Notes under the pieces: generated by a model | What the model saw: only the letters and a program-made list of their open reading frames with translations | Told to the model about the DNA's origin: nothing | Database searches by the model: none | Shown: one piece after another, positions 9,658 through 17,210 of the stretch | Numbering within the stretch: the first letter of the stretch is position 1 | How the letters are laid out: each line of letters begins with the position of its first letter | From: Actinoplanes subtropicus | GTDB taxonomy: Bacteria > Actinomycetota > Actinomycetes > Mycobacteriales > Micromonosporaceae | NCBI RefSeq assembly: GCF_000721705.1 | Contig: NZ_JOJL01000029.1 | Coordinates: 62,001-126,000 of the forward strand | Length of the DNA: 64,000 nt | Direction: 5' to 3' | Translations under genes and position numbers: made by a program

Positions 9658-12195
9658 ATGACTCCGTTGCGCATTCGAAGCTTCAACGACGACGCGACCG
9701 ATCGGCAGCTGATGCTGCTCATCGGTCTCGTCGTCGTTCTGGCGTTCGGGACCTTTTCGCTGACCGTCTGGCAAGCCGGCGGCTCGGTCGCCGCCGTGCC
9801 CAACCCGGTCCTGTTGATTGCGTTCTACCTGCTGACAGCGGTTGCCGACCGCATCAAGATCGTCGTTCGCGTTGGTTCCAGCTCGATCGGCGGGGACTGG
9901 GGCGAGATTCCGGTCATGGTGGGCCTCGTCCTGATGCCGGTCCCGTGGGTGACCTTGTGCGCCTGTGCCGGCGTCGCCACGGCACGCATCATTGCCAAGG
10001 GCGTCCCGCACCGGACGGTCTTCACGGTCGCCAAGCAGGTGCTCGTCGTCAGCGCCGCCGGCACCACGTTGATGCTCCTCGGCACCCATCCGAGCGTCAC
10101 CGATCCGCGAGCGCCGCTGGGTGCCGCCGCAGCGGCCTATTTGGTCTTCTGGTTCGTTGATGAGCTCGTGTTCTATCCGGTCATCGCGGTCGCCTCACAT
10201 ACGACGATCCTCAAGGCCTTCCGGCGCGGCCTGACCGAACGGGTCATCAGCCACGCCGCCCGACTCGTCACCGTGACGTTCGTCGTCGACGTGCTGGTCA
10301 CCGGCGCGAACCCGCTGCTGCTCCTGTTCGTCCCGTCGATCGTCGGCTGCATCTACCTGTGGCAGTCCCTCCGGCAAGGGACGCGGCAGGAGAGGGACGC
10401 GTGGCGCCAGCTCGCGGAGACCACCGATGAGCTCAGCTCGGTCGACCTCAACGAGGTGCTCTACGTCGCGGCGACCAAGAGCGCGCTGCTCTTCTCGGCC
10501 GACGAGGTCGAGATCGACCTGGTCGCCAGCGGAGTGGATCGGGTCGTGCGGGCGCGTGCTCAGGGTGTGATCTACGACGGCCCCGGCCCGCGGAAGTTCG
10601 GCGGCGATTCCTCGATCACCACTGATCTCGAGACCCGCGACCGGAGCTACCAGGCCGGCGCACTGGTGCTGGACTTCCACGGAAAGATCAAGTTCACCGA
10701 GTTCGAGCGGTACAAGCTCAAGACGTTCGCCTCCGCTCTCTGCACCGCGATCCGCAACGCTGCCGCGTACGCCGAACTGCAGCGGCTCAACGAGCAGAAC
10801 GCGTTCGACGCCGCGCACGACCCGCTGACCGGCCTGGCCAACCGCCGCGAGCTGTACGAACGGGCCGAGGAGTACTTCGCCGGCCGCACCGAGGACGGCG
10901 TGGTCGCCCTGCTGCTGATCGACCTCAACCACTTCAAGGAGGTCAACGACACGCTCGGCCACGGCGCCGGCGACGCGGTGCTTCGTGAGGTGGCCCGGCG
11001 GCTCGACGACGCGGCCGCCCCCGGCGATCTGGTCGCCCGGCTCGGCGGCGACGAGTTCGCGGTGCTGCTGCTCAACCTGGCCACCCCGGCGCTGGCCACG
11101 CATCGGGCCGAGCAGATGCTCAGCGCGCTCGAGGCCACGCTCGAGGTCGAGGGTATGCAGATCACCGTCGAGGCGGCCGGCGGCATCGCGCTGGCCCTGG
11201 GCAGCGGCGGCATCAACGAGCTGATGCGGCGCGCCGACGTGGCTATGTACCAGGCGAAGCGGGCCGGCCAGCGCACCGCGACGTACGCGCACTCGCAGGA
11301 CACCGCCGACGTCAGCCGCCTGATGCTCGGTGGCGAGCTGCAGCGCGCGGTCGCCGAGCAGGAGTTCGTGGTCGACTTCCAGCCGATCGTCGACCTGGGT
11401 AGCGGCGAGATCATCTCGACCGAGGCGCTGGCCCGCTGGCAACACCCCGAGCACGGTTATCTCACGCCCATGCAGTTCCTCGAGACCGTCGAGCGCTCCG
11501 GTCAGCTGCCCGCCTTCGCCGAGGCCGTGCTCGACCAGGCGCTGGCCGCCTCGGGCGTCTGGCGGGAAGCCGGCTTCGATCTGCCGGTCGCGGTGAACGT
11601 GTCGCCGCGCAGCCTGCTCGACCCGCGCTTCCCGGCCACCGTGCTGGCCCAGCTGTCCCGGCACGGCGTGCCGTCCGACCGGCTCGTCCTGGAGCTGGCC
11701 GAGACGCTCACGATCAGCCAGCTCGACACGGTCGGCCGCGCCCTCGCCGAGCTGCGCGAGGCCGGGGTCGGCCTGGCCCTCGACGACTTCGGGACAGGTG
11801 TCTCGCCGCTCTCGGTGCTGTCGCACCTCCCGGTCAACCAGCTCAAGATCGACCGCGAGTTCGTCACCGCCGTCGAGACCTCCTCGGAGGCGTCCGCGGT
11901 GATCCGCTCGACCGTCGACCTGGCCCGCAGCCTGCATCTGACGGTGGTGGCCGAGGGTGTGGAGAGCGAGCCGCAACGGCATGCCCTGTGGGAGCTGGGC
12001 TGCGTCGCCGGTCAGGGCCACCTGTTCGCCCGGCCCATGTCGGCGGTCCGGCTGCTCGGCGCGCTGCAGCGGGGTTCGGGCGGTCGCCCGGGCACGCTGG
12101 CCGCCGCGCTGCACGACGGCGGCTCCGTCGTCCGCCTGCCGCGCCGGCGCCCGCCAGGCTCGTCCCGCGCCACGTCGCCGCACCAGCCGGCCTGA
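9658..12195 (+). CDS. Membrane-bound GGDEF-EAL cyclic-di-GMP enzyme
   Basis: An 845-residue protein. Residues about 20-230 hold six or so membrane helices of a MASE-like sensor. A linker of about 140 residues that looks GAF-like follows (LYVAATKSALLFSADEVEIDLV ... LCTAIRNAAAYAELQRLNEQ). The GGDEF domain has the intact motif LGGDEFAVL (GGDEF at 463-467) and DLNHFKEVNDTLGH. The EAL domain has STEALARWQHPEHG (EAL at 589-591), VNVSPRSL, DDFGTG (709 onward), KIDREFV and GQGHLFARPM. Both catalytic cores look complete, so synthesis and hydrolysis of c-di-GMP are both possible. The RxxD inhibitory site is absent: AxxD stands five residues before GGDEF. Start ATG at 9658. Confidence 0.93.
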   Translation: MTPLRIRSFNDDATDRQLMLLIGLVVVLAFGTFSLTVWQAGGSVAAVPNPVLLIAFYLLTAVADRIKIVVRVGSSSIGGDWGEIPVMVGLVLMPVPWVTLCACAGVATARIIAKGVPHRTVFTVAKQVLVVSAAGTTLMLLGTHPSVTDPRAPLGAAAAAYLVFWFVDELVFYPVIAVASHTTILKAFRRGLTERVISHAARLVTVTFVVDVLVTGANPLLLLFVPSIVGCIYLWQSLRQGTRQERDAWRQLAETTDELSSVDLNEVLYVAATKSALLFSADEVEIDLVASGVDRVVRARAQGVIYDGPGPRKFGGDSSITTDLETRDRSYQAGALVLDFHGKIKFTEFERYKLKTFASALCTAIRNAAAYAELQRLNEQNAFDAAHDPLTGLANRRELYERAEEYFAGRTEDGVVALLLIDLNHFKEVNDTLGHGAGDAVLREVARRLDDAAAPGDLVARLGGDEFAVLLLNLATPALATHRAEQMLSALEATLEVEGMQITVEAAGGIALALGSGGINELMRRADVAMYQAKRAGQRTATYAHSQDTADVSRLMLGGELQRAVAEQEFVVDFQPIVDLGSGEIISTEALARWQHPEHGYLTPMQFLETVERSGQLPAFAEAVLDQALAASGVWREAGFDLPVAVNVSPRSLLDPRFPATVLAQLSRHGVPSDRLVLELAETLTISQLDTVGRALAELREAGVGLALDDFGTGVSPLSVLSHLPVNQLKIDREFVTAVETSSEASAVIRSTVDLARSLHLTVVAEGVESEPQRHALWELGCVAGQGHLFARPMSAVRLLGALQRGSGGRPGTLAAALHDGGSVVRLPRRRPPGSSRATSPHQPA

Positions 12196-12295
12196 CCTCT
12201 CCTCCAGACCTGGCCCTGGCCGGCCTCACGCGCTCCTCCCAGACCTAGCCGGCCTCACGCGCTCCTCCAGGCCTGGCCGGGCTGACCTGCTCTGT
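12186..12295 (+). repeat. Tandem repeats after the GGDEF-EAL gene
   Basis: A 21-base sequence beginning GCCGGCCTCACGCG is identical at 12219-12239 and 12248-12268 (offset 29). Diverged copies start near 12186 and 12276. The array begins inside the last codons of the GGDEF-EAL gene and fills the gap before the next gene. Confidence 0.7.
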
Positions 12296-12308
12296 CACAC
12301 TTGCCCGC

Positions 12309-13544
12309 GTGACCAACCGCGCCGTCCACCTGCTCCAGCGCATCGATCGGGCCGGCGACGGAGTCAAAACCGACCTCTTCCTGTACGGGATCTCCGCCGC
12401 CTTCGCGTTGCTCACCGCACTCACCTCGACGCTCCTGCCGCACCGGGGATGGGGCGCGATCGCGGTCTGGGCCTACGCCGCGGCGACCGTGGTCGTCGTC
12501 GTCCGGCTGGTGACCCGCTCGACCGCCGGGCGGGCCGCGCTCGCCTGGGCCACCGGGGTGTTCGCGACGTTGCTGCCGCTGGTGGTCGAGGCGGTGCAGC
12601 GGGCCGGTGGGCGTACCGACCGGGCGCAGGAGGAGGTGCTGGTCGTCGAGCGGATGGGCGACCGCCTGCTGCACCACGGGACGCCCTACCTGGCCCGGGA
12701 CGCGATCGCGGCGCTGCCCGCGGACGAGCGGCTGATGGGATACAGCCCCTACCAACCGGGCATGGCGGTCTTCGGCCTGCCCCGGGCGGTCTTCGGGGAC
12801 TACTGGTGGACCGACGCGCGGGTGTGGTTCGCCGTGGTGACTGTGGCGGCGCTGGTCCTCGCCGTACGCCTGCTTGGGTCTGGTCCTTCCTTGATCCGGG
12901 CGATCCAGTCCGTGGCGGTGTTCCCGATCTGTGCGCTCACCCTGGCCACCGGCGGCGATGACCTGCCGGTGCTAGCGCTCTGCCTGCTCGCCCTCGCGCT
13001 CACGGCGGCCGGTCGATGGGCCTGGGCGGGCGTCGCGATCGGTGCGGGCGCGGCCTGCAAACTGTTCGCCTTCCCGGTGCTCGTGGTGCTCGCGGCCCTG
13101 GCGGTGGCGAACGGCCGCCGGCGCTCGTTCCTGCCCGGCGCGCTCGGCCTGCCGATCCTGGTGCTGATTCCGCCGCTGCTCGTCGACGCCGACGCGGTGA
13201 TCGAGAACGTGCTCCGCTTCCCGCTCGGCCACGGCGTGGTCGCCAGCCCGGCGCAGTCGCCGTTCCCCGGTTACCTGATCGCGCGGCACCTGCCGGCCGG
13301 CCGGTTCATCGCCATCGGGCTGCTGGCCGCCGTCGCCGTGGTGATCGGCGTACGGCTGCTGCGCCGGCCCCCACGCACGGCGACGACCGCGGCCCTGATC
13401 AGCGGCTGGGGCATGCTTGCGGCGATCTTGCTGCTGCCCACCACCCGCTTCGGGTATCTGCTCTACCCGATCGCTTTCCTCGTCTGGGCGCCCGCCCTGA
13501 CGTCCGATGTTTCTCAACGAGCATTCAGCAAGCACACAGCCTGA
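12309..13544 (+). CDS. GT-C-type polytopic glycosyltransferase-like protein
   Basis: A 411-residue protein with about ten hydrophobic helices. It shows DUF2029/GT87-like features: an acidic first loop (VERMGDRLLHHGTPYL), GYSPYQPGMAVFGLPRAVFGDYWWTDARVWF, a GVAIGAGAACKLFAFPVLVVLA helix, and LRFPLGHGVVASPAQSPFPGYL. These proteins use polyprenyl-phosphate sugars at the outer membrane face. The GTG at 12309 is the first sensible start. It lies 113 bases after the GGDEF-EAL gene, across a short tandem repeat. The acceptor cannot be told from sequence. Confidence 0.7.
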   Translation: MTNRAVHLLQRIDRAGDGVKTDLFLYGISAAFALLTALTSTLLPHRGWGAIAVWAYAAATVVVVVRLVTRSTAGRAALAWATGVFATLLPLVVEAVQRAGGRTDRAQEEVLVVERMGDRLLHHGTPYLARDAIAALPADERLMGYSPYQPGMAVFGLPRAVFGDYWWTDARVWFAVVTVAALVLAVRLLGSGPSLIRAIQSVAVFPICALTLATGGDDLPVLALCLLALALTAAGRWAWAGVAIGAGAACKLFAFPVLVVLAALAVANGRRRSFLPGALGLPILVLIPPLLVDADAVIENVLRFPLGHGVVASPAQSPFPGYLIARHLPAGRFIAIGLLAAVAVVIGVRLLRRPPRTATTAALISGWGMLAAILLLPTTRFGYLLYPIAFLVWAPALTSDVSQRAFSKHTA

Positions 13545-13585
13545 CCGGGCCGGAAACCGTGGCTTTGGCTTGTACCGTCGGTGAG

Positions 13586-14020
13586 ATGCAGATGACCTGT
13601 CCGAAGTGTCACGGCGAGATGCGGGTGTACGAGCGCAGCGGCGTAACGGTGGATCAGTGCACCGAGTGCCGCGGCATCTTCCTCGATCGCGGTGAGCTGG
13701 AGAAACTCTTCGAGGCCGAGGCGACCTGGAACAGTCGACAGGCCGCGCCCAGTTCCGCGGCTCCTACGCCGCCGCCGGGCCCCTACACTCCGCCGCCGCC
13801 CCCGCCGGCCCCCGGCGGCTACGCGGCCCCGCCGCCTCCGGCTCACGGCGGGTATGCGGCGCCTGCGGCGTATGGCGCACCGGCCGCGCACGGCTATCCG
13901 GCGCCCGGCTATGGCCACCACGGCCACTACCGGCACCACGGGCACTACCGCCAGCAGGGCGGCTACCACGGCCACTACCGGCGCAAGCGCAAGGGCTTCC
14001 TGCACGACCTCTTCGACTGA
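13586..14020 (+). CDS. Zinc-ribbon (zf-TFIIB) protein with Pro/Gly/Tyr/His-rich tail
   Basis: A 144-residue protein. Residues 4-45 form a TFIIB-type zinc ribbon: CPKCHGEMRVYERSGVTVDQC TEC with cysteines in CxxC pairs, then the usual GIFLDRGELEKLFE helix. Residues 55-95 are proline-rich, followed by His/Tyr repeats (HHGHYRHHGHYRQQGGYHGH) and a basic end KRKGFLHDLFD. The zinc ribbon of this family is common in bacteria but has no assigned function. The long His/Tyr tail may bind metal. The ATG at 13586 is used; a second ATG lies two codons on. Confidence 0.88.
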   Translation: MQMTCPKCHGEMRVYERSGVTVDQCTECRGIFLDRGELEKLFEAEATWNSRQAAPSSAAPTPPPGPYTPPPPPPAPGGYAAPPPPAHGGYAAPAAYGAPAAHGYPAPGYGHHGHYRHHGHYRQQGGYHGHYRRKRKGFLHDLFD

Positions 14021-14055
14021 CCGACAGCGGCTTTTTCGCGAGGCGACCACGGCTA

Positions 14056-14094
14056 CCGGCCGGCCCCGCCCATCGGGCCGGCCGGCGCGTTTTT
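14056..14094 (+). terminator. Intrinsic terminator after the zinc-ribbon gene
   Basis: Perfect 11-base arms CCGGCCGGCCC (14056-14066) and GGGCCGGCCGG (14075-14085) with an 8-base loop, followed by CGCG and TTTTT at 14090-14094. A classic U-tract terminator on the plus strand, just before the convergent dnaB stop. Confidence 0.85.
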
Positions 14095-14118
14095 CCAGGA
14101 CCCGCCGACCCGTCCTGA

Positions 14119-16830
14119 TTAGACGATGGCCATGTCGACAAAGCGGGACAAATGCAGCTGAGCCGCCACCGTCACCGTGTCGGTAGGTCCATTTCGGTGC
14201 TTGGCCACGATGAAGTCCGCCTCACCGGCCCGCGGCGACTCCTTGTCGTAGTAGTCATCACGGTGCAGCAGGATGACCACGTCAGCATCTTGCTCAATCG
14301 AGTTGTGCGTCGCGATGCCGTTCGCGATGAAGTTGTGCTTTCCGGCGACCGTCGCGTCGTAAACGTCGTGGTCACCGATGTATTCGATGGACTTGATCTC
14401 GTCCCAGAAGACGTCGTTGGTGGCGTGCAACTCCAGGTCGGCATCGTCCAGAACCTTGGCGATGCGGCCTAGTCGCTCCCGGCTGGGCGCATGCTTCCAC
14501 AGCGCGCTGCCACAGAACTGCGTGCCGATGGCGGCCGCGAACTCCCGGTGGGTCATGCCGCTGTCGAGCAGGATCCGGCGCACGTCATCCCACACCTCCC
14601 GCGGCACGGTATCCACGTTGGTGTTGCTGCGTGACTGCTCGAGCACCTCGAGGAGCTCGGTGCACCGCTCGGCCCGTGCGCCGAAGACACCGATCTCGCG
14701 GAGGAAGCGCAACTGATCGTCCCGGCCCGAGATGTCGAGGGTGAACTGGTCTCGGTGAGCCGCCGGACACACCACGTTCAGCCGCGCCGTGATCCCGAAA
14801 CGAAGCAGCAGGCGAGACACACCGTCGAGCAACGGCCGGCTGGTGGACGAGAAGTAGATGCGACCGCCAGTGCCCGCCTTGTTGACCGTCACCGAGCCAT
14901 CGGTGGCCCACAGGTGGCTGAGGAAGAGCTTGACCTGCCCCTTGGGGAAGCGGAACACCGTTTCCGGAATGAACTTCTCGTGCGACCGCAACCCGAACAG
15001 GCCAAGGCCGTCGAGCCACTCGGCGATCGGGTTACGCCGACCGCGTGCCAGCCGGTAGGGCGCCGGCAGCCGGAGCGTGGTGACTCGCGCGGCCGCGGAC
15101 TCGTCACGAATGGCGGTGATGCCGAAGTGCTTGGCAGCGTCGGCGACAGCCTTGAGATTTTCCTCGTCGACGCTCGCGTAGCGGATCGGCTGGCGACGCA
15201 CGAACGAACCGTCACCGAGCAGATGCGCAAGCAGGATGGCCTCGGAATCGTCCCATGGCATCACCATGAAGGGCGGCGGAACGTGCCGGGGCGTGGCCAG
15301 CCTGTCACCCTCTGACAGGTCTCCCAGCGACTTCCATCCCGCATAAGTGAGGAAGGGGTGGTTCGCCGTGGCCTCGATCTGCTTACCCGACGTGAGGGTG
15401 AGCCGGTAGACCGGTCGATGCCCGCTGGGAAACACATGAGTCAGGGTCTGCGGCGTGTACTGCAGCCGCTCGTTGAGCGACCACACGGGCACATTGCGGG
15501 CGCCCGCAGCAAGCAGCTCGCCGAGCGTGGTCTCGCTGTTGTCGTCGGCCCGCATCACCCTCGTCGCAGCCGTCAAGCAGCCCGACTCACGCAGGTCAGA
15601 CAGCTGTGGTCGCTTGTCGGTGCGCTGCTCGGGACCGCGGTTCAGCTGCGACACCGCGATCACCGGGCACTCGATCTCCTTCGCCAGCAGCTTCAGGCCA
15701 CGGGAGAGATCCGCGACCTCCTGCTGCCGGCTCTCCGTGCGTTTCGGCGAGGTCATCAGCTGGAGATAGTCGACCACCAGCAGTTTCAGGTCGTGCCGCT
15801 GCTTGAGCCGGCGGGCCTTCGCGCGGATCTCCATCAGGTTCATGCTCGGGGTGTCGTCCACGAAGATGGGGGCCTCGCTGATCTCCCCCATCCGCCGGGC
15901 CAGCTTGCTCCAGTCGTCGTCGGTCAGCTGGCCGGAGCGCAGCACGTGCAGCGGCACCCGGGCCTCGGCCGACAAAAGCCGCATGACCATCTCGATCTTG
16001 CTCATTTCGAGCGAGAAGATGGCACTGGCACAGTTACTGCGAATCGCGGCATTACGGGCAAAGTCCATGCTCACCGTGGACTTACCGAGACCGGGTCGCC
16101 CGGCCACGATGATCAGCTGGCCCGGGTGCAGGCCGTTGAGGAGACGGTCCAGATCGGAGAAGCCGGTCGGCACGCCGGTCATCACGCCGCCCTGCGCGCC
16201 GACCGCCTCGATCTCGTCGAGCGTCGGCTGCAGCATGTCGCCGAGGGCCGCGAAATCCTCGCTCACCCGTTTCTCGGTGACGTCGTAGATCGCCTGCTGG
16301 GCGAGGTCGACGATGTCGTCCACATCCCGGCCGCCGTTGCCGCCGGTGCCGTAGCCCAGCTGCACGATCTTCGTCCCGGCCTCGACCAGCCGGCGCAGGA
16401 TCGCGCGCTCCGAGACGATGCGCGCGTAGTAGGAGGCGTTGGCCGCGGTGGGCACGCTCTCGATCAGCGTGTGCAGATACGGCACGCCACCGATCCGCTG
16501 CAGGTCACCGGAGTCGGAGAGGGCCGCGGCCACGGTCAGCGCGTCGGCGGGCTCCCCCCGCCCGTACAGGTCGAGAACGACATCGAAGATCGTCGCGTGC
16601 ACCGGACGGTAGAAATCCTGCACCTTGAGGATCTCGACCACGTCGGCGATCGCATCCTTGGAGAGCAGCATGCCGCCGAGCACGCCCTGCTCGGCCGCCA
16701 CGTCCTGCGGCGGGGACCGGTCGAAGCCGCCGGCCGCCGGCCCGTCGCCGCCGCCCCCGCGCGGCGGCCCACCGGCCGATGACTGGGCTGGTGGCCGCGA
16801 CTCCGGCCGCGCGTCGTCGGTGATCGACAC
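14119..16830 (-). CDS. dnaB: Replicative DNA helicase DnaB containing an intein
   Basis: The 903-codon frame encodes a DnaB of about 477 residues split by a 426-residue intein. The N-terminal primase-interacting domain (PPQDVAAEQGVLGGMLLS) leads to the RecA-like core with Walker A GRPGLGKST, FSLEMSK, LLVVDYLQLM, SQLNRGPEQR and, after the intein, SIEQDADVVILLHRDDYY. Spliced DnaB is the hexameric 5'-3' helicase loaded at oriC by DnaA. The start is the GTG at 16830, preceded by AGGGAGGT four bases upstream; the longer frame to 16872 lacks that. Gene order (rpsF-ssb-rpsR-rplI then dnaB) is as in other actinobacteria. A DnaA-box-like cluster lies upstream. Confidence 0.97.
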   Translation of the reverse strand: MSITDDARPESRPPAQSSAGGPPRGGGGDGPAAGGFDRSPPQDVAAEQGVLGGMLLSKDAIADVVEILKVQDFYRPVHATIFDVVLDLYGRGEPADALTVAAALSDSGDLQRIGGVPYLHTLIESVPTAANASYYARIVSERAILRRLVEAGTKIVQLGYGTGGNGGRDVDDIVDLAQQAIYDVTEKRVSEDFAALGDMLQPTLDEIEAVGAQGGVMTGVPTGFSDLDRLLNGLHPGQLIIVAGRPGLGKSTVSMDFARNAAIRSNCASAIFSLEMSKIEMVMRLLSAEARVPLHVLRSGQLTDDDWSKLARRMGEISEAPIFVDDTPSMNLMEIRAKARRLKQRHDLKLLVVDYLQLMTSPKRTESRQQEVADLSRGLKLLAKEIECPVIAVSQLNRGPEQRTDKRPQLSDLRESGCLTAATRVMRADDNSETTLGELLAAGARNVPVWSLNERLQYTPQTLTHVFPSGHRPVYRLTLTSGKQIEATANHPFLTYAGWKSLGDLSEGDRLATPRHVPPPFMVMPWDDSEAILLAHLLGDGSFVRRQPIRYASVDEENLKAVADAAKHFGITAIRDESAAARVTTLRLPAPYRLARGRRNPIAEWLDGLGLFGLRSHEKFIPETVFRFPKGQVKLFLSHLWATDGSVTVNKAGTGGRIYFSSTSRPLLDGVSRLLLRFGITARLNVVCPAAHRDQFTLDISGRDDQLRFLREIGVFGARAERCTELLEVLEQSRSNTNVDTVPREVWDDVRRILLDSGMTHREFAAAIGTQFCGSALWKHAPSRERLGRIAKVLDDADLELHATNDVFWDEIKSIEYIGDHDVYDATVAGKHNFIANGIATHNSIEQDADVVILLHRDDYYDKESPRAGEADFIVAKHRNGPTDTVTVAAQLHLSRFVDMAIV
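14302..15579 (-). mobile_element. DnaB intein with LAGLIDADG-type homing endonuclease
   Basis: Inserted between RESG and SIEQ of DnaB, residues 418-843 of the precursor. The first residue is Cys (CLTAATRV), block B is IEATANHPFLT with the TxxH motif, and block F/G ends YDATVAGKHNFIANGIATHN followed by Ser, so all splicing residues are present. Two DOD endonuclease motifs are seen: LLAHLLGDGSF and LSHLWATDGSV. A helix-turn-helix-like part (VWDDVRRILLDSGMTHREFAAAIG) may help DNA recognition. Both splicing and homing look functional. Confidence 0.95.
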
Positions 16831-16971
16831 CCGGACCTCCCTCGTTCGCTGTGCCGTTCTCCCGTGATCCAACAGCCCGGGTATGACACTTTCGGCTGAA
16901 CCCCCGCGGCACGAGGTCGCATCACTCTACGAAGACGCCGTCGGCTGCCCAAGCGAGCCGGTGGACGAGCC

Positions 16972-17100
16972 TCTGGACAACTTGTGGACATCCGGCCCCA
17001 GCTTGTGGGCAGCCCTGTGTACAGCTTGTGCACAACTTTTGGCAGTCTCTCTGCCTGCCCCTTGCTCAGCAGGAAATACGTCGTCAACAGCTTGTGGGGG
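16972..17100. promoter_or_regulatory. DnaA-box-like cluster between dnaB and the giant gene
   Basis: The 380-base gap between the divergent starts (16831-17210) holds several near-matches to the reverse of TTGTCCACA: TCTGGACAA (16972-16980), TGTGGACAT (16983-16991), TGTGGGCAG (17004-17012) and TGTGCACAA (17027-17035). Most differ from consensus at one position. The sequence AGCTTGTG recurs at about 17000, 17023 and 17089. It could couple dnaB, or the neighbouring gene, to DnaA level, or titrate DnaA. The rest of the gap shows no gene. Confidence 0.5.
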
Positions 17101-17210
17101 AGAAAAAGCTGCCGCGCGTGAGCAAGCCATCGCCCGGAGGCGTTGCGGTTCGGACGCTTGCACGTCACGCTTTCTGGGTGGACCAACGGGAATGGGACTA
17201 CGGCGCCCGC

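Noticed and set aside
10195..12183. 662-codon minus-strand frame opposite the GGDEF-EAL gene
   Set aside because: It mirrors a gene with intact catalytic motifs; its own composition (Arg, Gly, His, Gln) shows no fold.
16831..16872. Upstream ATG of dnaB at 16872
   Set aside because: The GTG at 16830 has AGGGAGGT at proper distance, and the extra 14 residues are not DnaB-like.
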